Below the pieces are notes generated by a model. The model saw only the letters and a program-made list of their open reading frames with translations. It did not search any database and was not told where the DNA came from. 64,000 nucleotides of DNA from Pseudisothecium myosuroides (taxonomy: Eukaryota; Streptophyta; Bryopsida; Hypnales; Lembophyllaceae), in assembly GCA_951799445.1 (NCBI GenBank), contig OX637290.1, positions 22,376,987 to 22,440,986 on the forward strand, given 5' to 3'. Position 1 is the stretch's first letter, and each line of letters opens with the position of its first letter. Both the position numbers and the translations under genes were made by a program. This document shows, piece by piece, positions 10,148-22,770 of this stretch.

Positions 10148-13100
10148 GGATTTCTTTTTTTGTGGTCAAAAGATCTAAAGTAAATTTTATTTTTAAAGGC
10201 ATGCAAAAGTCAAACCTAATTCAAGTCGTTTCTTGTATTTAAGGCCTATGTAGGATCAATTTTGAGTTTTTAAAAGGGGAAAAAAACACGTATTGTTTTT
10301 TTTAATCAAATCTTAGTAGATCCCCCAAATATATCAGGGCTTTTTAAAAGGTAATCAAATAGTTACAAAGTGCATCCTAATTTTTAGGCGTTAATTTTAC
10401 ATTCTTAAATCAATAATAACTATTGGTTGGACAACTAAATTGTTTTTTTGTCTAGATATAATCACAAGAAAGAATTTGCAAAACAAAGACTATCTTTAGT
10501 ATTCTCCTTTTATTCACCAAAAAACATCCTAGTACAAAGTTCTACCTTCATATAATAAATCACCAATTTAATATCCCATTTAAGTAACTATTTCAATACT
10601 ATTTAGAAGGGTGATTAAAAAAATGGGTAGTGTTAAGACACTGACTTTACCTCTTCTATGAACCATTTGGGGGGGGGGGGGCCATGAAGAGACAATAATA
10701 GATAATTAAACTAACACTTTATTTTTATTATTAGACATATAGTATGTAGTGATGAACCATTTCATTAAAATGGTGGTATTATTGCACTATTTCGACAGTG
10801 TGACATTTTGACCATCTAGAACAGGTATAAAGTTTAGAACATGCATTCTGAAACATCTAATGAAATTGACCATATTATAGTAATATTTTGCATATTCTGA
10901 AACTATTATTTTCTTGATTCTTAATTGATGACATGCAACTAATGAGAGGTAAGTTGTCAATAATAATTGCAATGATAGTTGGAAGATAATGTAAATAGAT
11001 AATTGGCAATGACATTTGAAGGGGTAGTTAGAGTGTTTGTTGGCAATGGTAATTGATGAGTAGAATCATAATAGAAAGAGTTGTGGTGACACCTTCATGT
11101 AATGACAATTGAAAGTGAAAATTGTAGGAGGCTCTAGCCCTCAACTCGCAAATATATTGTATGTGGCAAGTACCCTGTGGTACATGTCACTGGTAGTTGG
11201 AGGGAAGGTAGTTATACAATTAGTTGCTAGTGGCAATTAATGAGGGGAATCACAATAGAAAGAGTTTTGGTGACAATTTAATGTAGTGGCGGCCGATAAT
11301 GAAAGTTGTCGGAGTCTCTATTCTTGAACTCGCAAATAGAGTGTATGTGGCATGCGGCATGTACCATATAGTGCATGTTATAATCTTCAACAACTTGGTT
11401 CACAAAATTGTACTCTTCCTTGAGGGCAAGTGCCACTTCATTGAATTTGCTTGAAAGAAGTCCTTGAAGAGTCATCTAAAGCGCTACTCCTAGTATTAAT
11501 TTATTGTGTCTATTTAAGTACCTCTACTTGAGTGGCACTTTCAAACTTTTCGCTTGCATTATAAGCCATTTATTCTAGTGAAGAATAATGAACACTGAAG
11601 AGATGATTGTTGGCCTTAGTGGCAACTCAAAATGAAATGCCATGTTACAAGGAAGTGTCCCATAGAATCCCAAATCTTTGATTTTTTAATAGAGTGACAG
11701 TTGGTAGTATTAACATCTTTTGGCTAATCAAGTGTAGCACAATCAACCATAAGTCTCTTTCTTAATTTTGATGACACGGTAGTTAGTATAGCAATTATTA
11801 TTTTTCCATTACTAGTATATTGTTTTAGTTTATTGAATTGCTCATGCTCCTAATTGTATGGCATAGGCCTTGGTTATGTTATAATCTAAAATCAACGTAC
11901 TCAATCCAGCATTAGCAAATTTTCACAAATTCATAATTGTCTTGTGCTCTCCCGCATATTATTATTTTACCTCCAAACTCTAGCAAAATTGGCTAAGTAG
12001 TTACATTTTTATTTTAATATTACTATTAAGGTTTTTCAATTCATCTTTAGACTACTCAGTCCTTAATGTTACAACAAACTTGCAAATTGCCTCTAGCTAA
12101 CTTTTAGTGTATTTTCAAAATAATGATGTTTAAGGGTTAGTTTTGATATTTTCATTGCATTAAATAAAATTAATTAATAAAACTATATGATAATTCATCT
12201 ACAAGTCAGATTAAATCTTATTTACACAAATATTCATTTACAATATTTTTCAATTATTAAAGTAAAATTGTAAGCAGGCCTAATATTTATATCTTTAATT
12301 TTTTATTAATTTTTATTGTAGAATTTGTTCTTATTTATAATAAGTCTTCAAATGTTGTTAAATCAAATACACTAATATGTTTTTAAGAGCATTTAAAGGG
12401 GGAGAAATCAATACTTGAAGCAATAGATGAAAAATAAAATTGATAAATCTTGATTGGATGTCAAAATTCAATTAGGTTGGAAGCTCTCTACGATGTGGTT
12501 TCCAAATCAATAATGAATTCGCTTGTTATATGCCCTATTGTTTAACCTTTCAATGCCCATAGAACAATTTTATAATTGTTGTTTAACTTCGGATGACATT
12601 TTTGAGAAAAAAAAATTTAATACACAACTAGATTGGGGTGTCATTTTATTTTTATATTCAGACTAAAATCGCTATGGTGAAACAAAATAAATAAAGTAGC
12701 GCAAGGTGTTTAGTATTTACCTAGAGTTGGAAAGTTTACAAGTTATTTGGAGAAAATGTTTGTATATACATTACTAAATCTTAAACCTCTTTTCACAAAT
12801 CCATTGAAACTACAATTTTGACCAATCATAGAAACTTTCAAAATGATGCTAAATATACATATTGTAAATTTTGTAAATGTATTTTTGTAAATTTTTGAAG
12901 TTAAAACTTCAAAATTCATTTGAAGCAAATCAATAAATATTTTTGGGTGTTTTGACTATACAAATATTTTCTACTTTTGATGCAAAATTTTAAAAAATTC
13001 TGGTATTTTTGTTTTATAACAGATTTGCGTTTCTTTGATACAAACTTCAAAAAGTTATGAAATTTATATTTTATAACACATTTGTGTTCTGTCCATAATC

Positions 13101-14261
13101 ATTTTTCATAACCCTTAAATCCTTACAAATTTGTTTATACATATGTTGTCGGTACAAGTATATTTTTTATTTAAAATGCTCAACTATGGACATCAATGGC
13201 ACATTTGAATAAATTAGATATGTTGACCAATTCAAGTCTAAATGCTTGATATTGAACATGAGCAGCTACAACATATTGTTAATAAATAATAGTACTTCAA
13301 CCCCTAATTGCCTGAGGGCCATATATGCTTGCTCCTAAATTTTTTTTCTTGTTTGTGTGTGAGCACTTAAATTCCTTTAATCTTTCTAAAAACTTTTATT
13401 GGTAGTATTGAAGTTAACTACTATAAGCTTTTATTTTTCATTAAAAAAAAGTAAATATTTGATGTTTTAGAGTTTTTTAAAAGCATGTACATATCATTGG
13501 TGGAAGAGTAAAGCTTGCCAGTTTTACTTGATTTCCTGACTTTGAGCAAAGCTTGTCAATTTCACTTGATTTGAAATCTAAAAAATTGTATTTATCCATT
13601 TTTTTTAAAAATGGTCCTAATAGAAAATGTAAAGTATTTTCATGATTTTTATTGTTGGAAATTTAAACATGCAAGTGTTGATTCAAAATTATTTGTGATT
13701 TTTACTTATCAAAAAAATTGCATTTCAACAATTGCAAGATGAATTGTGTAATGAGTTTGATACCTCTTCATTTATACTTAAGGGTTTTGAAGGTGCATTT
13801 CAATATGCAAATACAATTTCTAATTGTTCATATCACCTCCAATCCCCAAAAACTCTTATGTGCAAATTTCTCATTCTAGGAAGGGGCAACATATTAAAAA
13901 TAGAATACATACATTTCTCTTGTTATAATCTCACAACTCCTATGCAATTTTACTCTCAGAATTGGTGTGCACACTAATTATAAGAAAGCTCTTTGAACAT
14001 CTATATGGGTAGAGTTTGAAAAAAAAATTGCTTCATTGTGGATAACTATAAGCCCATGCTTTTTTTTCATACAAAAAGTACAATTAGATAGGCTTTGGCA
14101 CTTAGAGGGAACTAAGTGTCATTCCCAGGCATTTACAAATAAAAAATTTACAACTTCAAAACAATCATTGAATTGCACTTTTTCCTATTTTTAGATTCTT
14201 CTAAACCTAAAAATATTTTTTCTAAATCTCACATTCAAACTTTTAAATTATAAATATAGCT
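10148..14261. other. AT-rich spacer, no gene seen
   Basis: Contains a 13-base G homopolymer at 10669-10681, a fragment of the TTTTGTTAAAATGG MITE near 10765-10860, and two similar passages near 11080-11140 and 11240-11330 (AGAAAGAGTT..GGTGACA, CTCGCAAATA..GTATGTGGCA), which look like a diverged duplication. Open frames are short and of low complexity. Confidence 0.45.
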
Positions 14262-15181
14262 AGTTTATTTCCTATAGTTTCAAGGCATTCTTTTATCAAA
14301 ACTGCTCAAAATTGCTATCTCTATTGCAAAGAGCAAAAAAGCTTTTTTAAATATCTAATTGTAGGATCTTGCACTAGACCAGTATAAGAATGTGTGGAAG
14401 AAAGTTTAGAAACGTTGACTTTGTAGATTGTAAGATATTTATGTTTAAAGTGATGAAAACAATTTTTTTGCACTTTGCATGCTAGATTATATGACTTTGA
14501 ATCTTCTTACCTCAAAGTTTTTGCACTATAGATTTTGATTTTATAGTTTTTTTATATTGAAGAATTCCATTGAGAATTAATCTTGGAAGAAAGTTCAACA
14601 AAATCAACTTCATTTTCATTGTTTAAAAAATTGTTAAGTAGGAATGGGTAGTAGATAGAAAGAAAAACTAAATCGTTAATTGCTCTAAGATGGAATTGAA
14701 ACACACTAATCTCAAAGATGACACTATTGAAGCAAACAAATTAAACCATGTAGAATTTTTTTTTAAGAATTGAAAAAAAGACTAAAAAAATGAATTCTAT
14801 AAGCTGTTTTTCAAGAAGATGCTTTGATAGTCCTAGAAATATAAGACCCTCCACAACTTTCTCATTACTAGTCAAAATAGAATGAATCAAATCTTTACAT
14901 GTAGAAATAGATATTTTCTATGAGATAATTTTTTTTTTAAATTATTCTGAATTTTTGTGATTTTTTGTGTATTGCTTGGTAAACTCTATTTTGAGTTTAT
15001 AGTGGCATAACTTTTGCTCCAATGTATCGATTGAATAAAATTTATATTCTTAGAAAGCTAATGTATTTTTTCTATATTGAAAAGAAGTTACAAAAATCAT
15101 GCCAAAAAAACGAAATTACAGGAACTTGCTTGAACCTTCAAGTGTCCCTTGAGGAAACATATAAGGCTTTAGGGATTAAAT
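14262..15181 (-). mobile_element. TTAA-bounded TIR element, copy B (inverted relative to copy A)
   Basis: In reverse complement this segment is collinear with 30579-31516. Shared landmarks include GTAGGATCTTGCACTAGA, the A/T-rich core, GAATGAATCAAA and GCATAACTTTTG. Its right boundary GGCTTTAGGGATTAA matches the family terminus. The left boundary is decayed and placed only approximately. A short open frame over its right edge (15022-15348) shows no domain and is probably not a gene. Confidence 0.65.
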
Positions 15182-15403
15182 GTAATTTTAAAATAATTTT
15201 GGCAATTTTAAATGCATATTTTAGTTTTAAACAAAACATTAATGAATGTATAAAAAATAAATCTAATAGGTTAAAAGAATTTTTGATTGAATTTGGAGGC
15301 AAAAGCATCTACATTGATGCAAAAAAAATCCATGCATCTTTGAATTAGGACATAAAAAATGATGAATTAATCTTTGAATTCACTTCCAAAGTTTAGTTCT
15401 TTT

Positions 15404-16291
15404 AACCCATAAAGAAGCATGGCCTTTTCTCTATGATATACACTCAAAGGTGCCAATTCTATTGCAAAGAAGAAAAAATTATGAAAATTGATTTTTTTGC
15501 ATATCTAATCGTAGGATCTTGCACTAGATTAGTGTGGGAATGTGTGGAAGAAATTTCATAAACTTTGGCCAACTGGATTGAAAGGTATTTGCATTTAAAG
15601 TAAAGAAAACAAGTTTTTTTTGCAACTTACGTGACTAGATTATTTGAGTTTGAACCTTCTAACATAAATTTTTATCACTACATAGTTTGAATTAAAAAAA
15701 TTATCATGAAGAATTGAATTGAGAGTCTAGAAATTAAAAAAAGCATCTTAATTTCTATCTATAAAAAATTGTTAAGTGAAAACAAGTACAAGAAAGAAGA
15801 AAAAACAATGAATATGGAAATGAAACTCACTAATTTCAACAATGATTGCTTTAGCAAGCAAACTAACCCCTATTGAACCTTTTTTTTTGAGAAATTGTGA
15901 AAATTGAGTTAAAAATCCAATGCAATACATTATCTTCTAAAAAACAATTTACTTGGAAAACAAGATGCCCCATAATATTCACATTGCTAATCCAAATGGA
16001 ATGAATCAAAACTTTCAATGTAGACAAAAATATGATATGTAAGAAACAAATTTTTATTTCACATTTTTGTAGATTTCTTTTGTTGCCCGGCAAGGTGGGA
16101 ATTGTGCTTAGGATAGCAAATTTTTTGCTCCTAGTCATTGATTGAATAATAATCGTCTATTGAGAAAGCTAATGTCTTTTTCTATTTAAAAAAAATTTAA
16201 GATTCAAGAAATCAAGATGAAATTTGAGACCATAGGAGTTTGCCCGAAATCCATTTGTCCCTACCTAGACTTTGGTTTTGGGGGGATTAAT
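15404..16291 (-). mobile_element. TTAA-bounded TIR element, copy C (same orientation as copy B)
   Basis: Opens with TTTAACCCATAAAGAAGC and closes with a GGGGGGATTAA terminus. The interior is collinear with copy B at an offset of roughly 1.1 kb and with copy A in reverse complement. With copy B it forms a tandem pair separated by about 220 bp. No transposase is encoded. Confidence 0.65.
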
Positions 16292-18330
16292 TTGCTCTAA
16301 TTGAGCAGTTGTTGGAGAAATGGTAAATGCGCCAAATATATATTTTTGCTTTATAGTTATTGCGTTATTATAATTGATGATTAAATTATATATTTTTTGA
16401 AATTATGTAAGGTCAAATCGCCTAAAACACTACTCTTTTATTGTGCATAGTTTATATTATTAGACTAATCAAATTTGTATATATTTTGATTAGCAAATGA
16501 AAAGGAGATTTCTATGCACCAAAGAATGCATCATTTGGATAGAATATACAAAAGTTACGAGTCATCAAAGTTTGTTTGGTAGATGCTTTAAAATTATTAA
16601 TTTCTGTAGCAATACGTATATATTGATTAAGGAAGATGTACAAAATGAGAGCATTCGATCACCTAGGGCTTTGACGAGTCTTTATTTCATAATGAATTGC
16701 AAAGATGGGCAAACAAGTGATTTGCCTTCCAAATCCAACACTAATTTTCTTCATGAAGTCTTGATATAAATATACAGTGATTCTTTTTTTGTTAATCCAA
16801 TAAACATTTTAGGGCCGATTTACACTAGGGCTGGATGGAAAGCCCTTTTGAATTATCAAAGAAGTGAATGGTGGAAAGATAAGCATGGTCCACGCTAGGT
16901 TTACACTTTGGCCAAAGCCCATGCCATTTTTCATAGATGAAAAGTGTACTTGGAATCCTACATGTCCAAAGTAGATAATATTTTGCCAATTTCTAGGAAC
17001 TTTTTTCTTGACCACCTCTTTGAAGTAGGCCTAATGGATTTTTAAGAGACCATGCTAGACAAAAATCTCCCAATTATAGATTTTGTCTATTAAATTGATC
17101 TTGTGGTTGTCAATGTCGGATCCAATAATGAATAGATTTGGCCCAACTATGGTCTCTCTTGGGTTTCCACCAAGACCATGCAAAATGTCATTATTAATTT
17201 TTTGTCTTCGGCTCTCACTTTCCATATTCACATCTAATAAAATGGGTACCTTGAAGTGCTTGTGGTCCCTTATGATTTGACTCTAGATATAAACCAACCT
17301 TTAGAGTGTTAGAGGTTTAGAAATCATCCTTTTTTGTACACCCATCTATCACTTATATACCTGGCTTTCTATATTATTATCAGTAAAGTCAGTAAGCTTC
17401 ATCCCCAATTTGGCAAATTTCATGTATTATGAAGATATTTTTGACAATTTCATTGCGTGTTTTTGGGCATAGTGCAAATATATCCAACACCAAAATAGAT
17501 AAGGTGGACACCCCCAAATGTGCCATTGATCCTAAACCACCATCTTCACTCTGTATACATCTCCCGAATCAATAATGTACTTACATGGAAGAAACTATTT
17601 TGGAACCAAACTTTGTTCCTCTATAACTTTTGCATATGGAATCCAAATGTCACGCTCTTTGGTGCGTTGGAACCTCCTTTCAAGTCCCAACAATAAAATA
17701 TGAAAATTTGACTAGTAACTACAGTAGGCACAGAAGCAAAAGTGGCGGTTTTGGGGGTATCCACCTGAAGAATTGCAGAACAATTTGCCAAAAAAAAGGC
17801 ACTGGGGATGACCCAATTATTAAACTAAGCTTTAAATTAAGCTTGATAATTCGATTAAACACAATAGCGTGAAATGATTGACCCTACTTTCATCATAACT
17901 ATTTTCAAATTATTATGAGCGATAGGCTAAAGCATATTTTAAAGTGTTGGGGATCTGCTGTGAGTGGAACAAGTGGAAAATGGACAATTAAGGTCGGAAT
18001 TATTAATCCAATACTCAGTAAAGCTATTACTTTACCGATGCAGGTTCTCCAATTGGTCGGCATCTCTTATTTTTAGTCCGGCACTGGTCTGAAAAATTGG
18101 TCTGGCATCGCTTATTACCCATGTGGCTGTTTGCTAAAACTCTCTTCCACATTAACACCACCCTTCCTGAAATGGCATCAAACAGTTGCACTTGAAATTG
18201 CTTAAAAGATCTTTTATTTAATGGAATGGAGCAGAATCGCAGAACATAAGGAGCATCATTTCGGGACACTGACGGCCAAGAGCTCATTCACTGGAGTATT
18301 AAAATAGAAAAAGATCAGGTTGTCATTTCA
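16292..18330. other. Spacer, nothing recognised
   Basis: Several 60-90 codon open frames occur (for example 16497-16769 plus and 17015-16809 minus), but none has a domain, splice structure or codon pattern that I can defend. Some could be relics of decayed transposon coding sequence. Confidence 0.4.
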
Positions 18331-18336
18331 ACTACT

Positions 18337-18591
18337 GTACACAAAATAGTGAAATTAGGTTGCCCCACACTAATTTCTCGACATTTGACACTATATAAAT
18401 ATTTCCAATTATTGTACAAGTATACACTACTTTTGAATTAGGTATTATTGTAATTGTGACTCATGAACCTCCATGTGTACAAATGGAAATATTTTTAGAA
18501 ATATTTGTTGACTTTGATGACTTGTACAATAGTTTTCTTGATGTAAGGCAACCTAATTGTTGAGGCAACCTAATTTCACTATTTTGTGTAC
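18337..18591 (+). mobile_element. MITE, GTACACAAAATAGTG family, unit 1 of a direct dimer
   Basis: The left terminus GTACACAAAATAGTGAAATT, then AGGTTGCC, is mirrored at the right by GGCAACCTAATTTCAC then TATTTTGTGTAC. The right side carries the GGCAACCTAATT block twice (around 18547 and 18564). The interior includes ACATTTGACACTATATAAAT and CATGAACCTCCATGTGTACA. It overlaps the next unit at the GTAC. Confidence 0.85.
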
Positions 18592-18825
18592 ACGAAATAG
18601 TGAAAATAAGTTGCCCCACACTAATTTCTCGACATTTGACACAATATAAATATTTTCAGCTATTGTACAAAAATTCTCTATTTTTAAATTGTGTCTTGTT
18701 GTAATTGAGACTCATGAACCTCCATCTGTACAAATGGAAACATTTTTAGAAATATTTGCTGACTTTGATGGCTTCTACAATAATTTTCTTGATGTAAGGC
18801 AACCTAATTTCACTATTTTTTGTAC
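18588..18825 (+). mobile_element. MITE, GTACACAAAATAGTG family, unit 2 of a direct dimer
   Basis: A second copy in the same orientation, abutting unit 1 and sharing the GTAC between them. It has the same internal landmarks (CGACATTTGACAC, CATGAACCTCCATCTGTACA) but only one GGCAACCTAATT block at its right end, so it is 17-20 bp shorter there. Confidence 0.85.
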
Positions 18826-18991
18826 AGTAAGTTAGTGTGTCATGTGCCTTGCCACATCCAAAAGCAATTTTCTAATTCATAAAATTTTTGAAACGCCACG
18901 AAGCAAAGCCCGTGCACCCCTTCTCGACAAGGGCTTTCCGACAATATCAAGAATGCAACTAGGGGATGCACAATTTGAGAAATCTCAATGT

Positions 18992-19191
18992 ACAGTAGAA
19001 CCTCTCTTAGTGCATAGTGCTGGGACTATGCACTAAGAGAGGTTTATGCAGTTGGAGAGGTTCTGTAATAAACTTTCAATAACGTGGCCTCTTACTATGG
19101 GTCCTCCAGCTACTGTTCACAAATATCGTGACCTCTCTTATTAATTGCATATTATACACTAAGATAGTATGCACTAAGAGAGGTTCTACTA
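18992..19191 (+). mobile_element. Emigrant/Lemi-like MITE (about 200 bp)
   Basis: TIRs CAGTAGAACCTCTCTTAGTG (left) and the inverse TATGCACTAAGAGAGGTTCT (right) resemble the CAGTARAACCTCT ends known for plant pogo-type Emigrant/Lemi elements. TA flanks both sides (18990-18991 and 19192-19193). The left TIR is followed by its own inverse copy, giving a perfect 20-bp hairpin (18999-19018 with 19025-19044). No coding capacity. Confidence 0.75.
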
Positions 19192-19193
19192 TA

Positions 19194-19783
19194 CTCCCTC
19201 TGTCTTGAAATAAAATCCGGGGTTTCCTAAAAATGACTAGATTAATGCGTGAGTTGTTCCTATTTTCAAGGAATTGCGGAGATATTGTAGCTTCTACTAA
19301 ATTCCACTAGGTATAAAAGAATGGAAGTTAAAAGTGAAGCGGCACACGTTGAAAACAAGTGGCAAAAGTGACAAATTTTTGCCTTTTTAGGAACTGCTCC
19401 AATGGTATTACTTTTGATCATTCTTCGAGGAATGTTGGTGCAGTGACATTCATTGATGTACTTTGTATTCAATTCCAACAATGTCTTGTGATTCAACTCC
19501 AAGAAATTCTCAACGAGAGATTTGTTAGTAGCAGTTTTTGTATAGTTGGTGTAGTTTTGGGTTGAATCCTTCACCTTTGGTTGGTTAGAGGTTGCAATTC
19601 AATCGCCTTTGTAAGGATTGAATTGCTATATAGTCTTTGGAGTGTGACATCTGTAGATTCTTTTGCTTCAAGGTGTTTGAATTAGCTTTAGTTGTTGTCC
19701 ATCAAGTTGTGGAGAGACAATTTCGAATTTAATTTGAGACGAATATATTTGGAAACCATAAAATTATTTTGAGACTGAGGGAG
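19194..19783 (+). mobile_element. Stowaway-like (Tc1/mariner) element, 590 bp
   Basis: Begins CTCCCTCTGTCTTGAAATAA and ends with the inverse form TTATTTTGAGACTGAGGGAG. This is the CTCCCTCNGTC terminus typical of plant mariner-derived Stowaway elements. TA duplications flank it at 19192-19193 and 19784-19785. It is longer than most Stowaway MITEs, but its largest open frame (102 codons) has no transposase motif, so it is probably non-autonomous. Confidence 0.85.
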
Positions 19784-19785
19784 TA

Positions 19786-22513
19786 ACAAACAAAACCAAC
19801 CAATCAACCAAAACAACCTAATTTAATGTATGGATCTTAGTTGGCGGGGCTTCTCACCAAGGCCATGATTTATTTTTTAAAATTTAAAATTTTTTCTCTT
19901 AAGGGGGACTTCACACTATGGCTAAAGGTCGAGAGGTTGTCAATTTCCACTAAGAATTCTTGCATCTCAACCCTTCATACCAGAAGGTAAAGTTTCAGAG
20001 GCCATTGCCCCCGAAAATGCCTAGATGGCAACACTTTTGGACCAAAGGTGAGAGACTCTTGAAGGAAGTTTGAGTTGAACATGAATGGAAACTAATCCAT
20101 GGTTGAAAGGATGTTGAATTTTTTCATTAAAAAATTAAAAATAAAAATTTTAACCTATTTTTTTTGGACTCTGAAAAAGTTTTGGCTACTTACTCTTACA
20201 ATCTCTCTACTTGGATGGCCTCATTGTGAAATAGCCCTTAATTCTAGAAGGATGGGACTATGACCACTAATTTAAGCCTCACTATTTATCACTCAATTTG
20301 TTACCATAATGCAATTAGATATGAAAAAAAATTTCTATTTATTTTTCAAAGATGAAATCATATGTCTACCTCAAGTCATAATTTTTTTTGATATTTTGAA
20401 AAACTATTGAAATTATTTTGAATTTCTTTTAAATGAAAAAAATTCATATCAAATACAAAATATGCTCAAAAAATCTGAAATTTTTACGATACATGCACAA
20501 TATAGTGTATGACATCATGATATAAACCAAAGTTACCATGTCATTCTAAAATTAAAAAAATCAACAAACCACGATTATAGGTACAAAATTCATTTTGCTA
20601 TACATAATTGAAATTTTAGGAATTTTTTAAAATTTCCAATTGGTGTAGAAACTAAACTTGATAAGTTTCATTTCATTAATTGGACTCAAATTCAAAAACA
20701 TCATTTTTATAGCTAAAATTCACGTCAAGAGTAAATGGCAAGAAATGGCCAAAATACGCTAGAGAAGGGATTGGTGGATTAAACATCTTCTTTAGAAAAT
20801 TCAGAAATATTACAATGAACAAATTTATAATACTATTCACTGAAAATGTACTCAAGCAACTTCAAAGAAAAAATTGGATGAAAAAACATTTTTTTTTTCA
20901 TCCTACACACTTAGGTGAAGTCATCCGAATACACACTTAGTGTCCATAGGAGTGTTACAAGGATAACCCTCAAGGGACCAATTTCGTTACCACGTGGTCA
21001 AAGTTTGTTTTTAGTCTATATCGGCCTTATAAATTATACTTGAGTTTCAATGTAACTCATGCCTTCTAATTGCAATAACTCATAGGATTTTTCAAAGTTT
21101 TGAAATGGTTTAGAAAGATAATTCATTGGACTTTATTTTTAAAGTTTATAAATCAAAACCAAAATGAATACTTTGATGTTATAAAAAAGGTTGACCAAGG
21201 CTCATCCACTTTTAGTAAATCAATCTAGCCTTCAACAATGTACAAACAATGTACATTTGAGGAGGTGGCGATCTAAGAGCCTATGCCGTTTCAACTTCAA
21301 AATTTCATAACTAATTCCAGAAAGCTCCAAAAATATGAAACGACCTTGGTTAGATGCCAATTCCACTTGTCCATCGAGGAAAATTTACTGAAAAATATTT
21401 CAAGAAGTTTCACCTCCCCAAAATTCAGTTTCAGCTCGTAAACGGGCTATTTATGAACCGGGACCGGCAACCTCAGTGCATGCAACGGACACTGATTTAC
21501 ACGATATTTGGAAATAAATGAAACTAAATACATAATATCTTGCTGTTTGTAAATATAACAATAAAAGGAAAAGAGAAAGTAGTCAACAAGCATCTACCCA
21601 CCCATACCTCATGAATAAAAAATAAAAAAATCACACTCGAACTTTCACCCTTTAGGAGACAAGCAGCAAATATAAGTCATGATGCACTTCCAATTTCTTT
21701 TGTAAAGCATAAAAACATTTGCAAAAATAAATCCTTTCTTTTTTCTTTCAAAAATAAATCTTTCAGGACCCCAAACTCGAGTCCCCACCCCCCTGTGAAA
21801 GTGCATTTTCCATACACCTCCAAAGAAATAAGCATAACATTCTACATGAATGTAATATGGGTCCCTGAAATATTCTTGAAGCATCCAAGACTCAAGACTC
21901 AAGAAAAGCATCCTTTTGAAATACCTAGGTTTCCTTAAAATTAAACCGGAGGTTAGTGACTTGGTTAATGTTATTATTTATGATGACAAAAGAAAAAAAA
22001 TAACAAAAAATTATGGATTTTTGGAGAAGAAAAGGTGTCAAGGTGTTATTAAGTATTAGTCTAGGGTAGAAACACCTAAAAGTGCCACATTTTTTTTTAG
22101 TCTTACTATCTCAAAGGTCAAATGATCCCTCAAAATGGATGAGATTATTAGAAAACTCAAGAGAAATGCAACCCAAGTGACTTTGTGATTTTTTGATACT
22201 CCAGTAATATCTTACAAATTTCTAAAGTTGAGAAAATAGGATAACTTGTACGTAACACTAGATTCACCATGAATGGATCCTTTTGAAGTCCCAAATGTCT
22301 CGATTCTCATAGATTGCTTCAAAAAACTCATGACTTCTCATTGGTTATTCTTGAAAACTTGCAATGATTTTGAATCATAGAAGTGTTTATTTAAGGCCAT
22401 TTTTTAGGCATTGGAGAATGGCTCGGAGAATGGAAAATGTCACAATTAAATGTTCCTATATTAATTACTTATTTGTATATTTTAATTGTAGTAGCTATAA
22501 GTGTTTTTTTTCT
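19786..22513. other. AT-rich spacer with a dispersed unclassified repeat
   Basis: About 20360-20720 is alignable with 32100-32450: TTCATATCWAATWCAAAAT, then a TTTTAGGA(G/A)TTTTT block, then TTCATTTCATTA(G/A)TTGG. This indicates a dispersed repeat whose ends I cannot define. No gene is supported. Confidence 0.45.
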
Positions 22514-22770
22514 GGCGATTTGGTGCAAAATTGCACCAAATTTTTTTACCTAGCACCAAGCCTATAGGAAATTTTTAGTAAAATTTTGGATGAAATCGCC
22601 AAAAAACTTCAAGTTCAAGAAAAATCTTGGATGAAATCGCCACATTGTGAATGAAAATAGAATTATAGATACGTAGTATCACATTTTCTATCCAATACAT
22701 GGATGAATGTTGAAACTTGGAGCACCACCGTAACATTTAATATCGCCACTTTGCCACTTCATGGAAAATG
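22514..22770 (+). repeat. Dispersed MITE-like repeat, copy 1 of a pair
   Basis: Matches the reverse complement of 44616-44875. Shared blocks include TCTTGGATGAAATCGC, GAAAATAGAATTATAGA, GGATGAATG and AATATCGCCACTTTGCCACT. The left end holds a small hairpin (GGTGCAAAATTGCACC). Ends are approximate and no coding is present. Confidence 0.7.

Noticed and set aside
15022..15348. 108-codon plus-strand open frame
   Set aside because: It straddles the end of a TTAA-bounded repeat, is Lys/Asn/Ile-rich from AT bias, and shows no domain.
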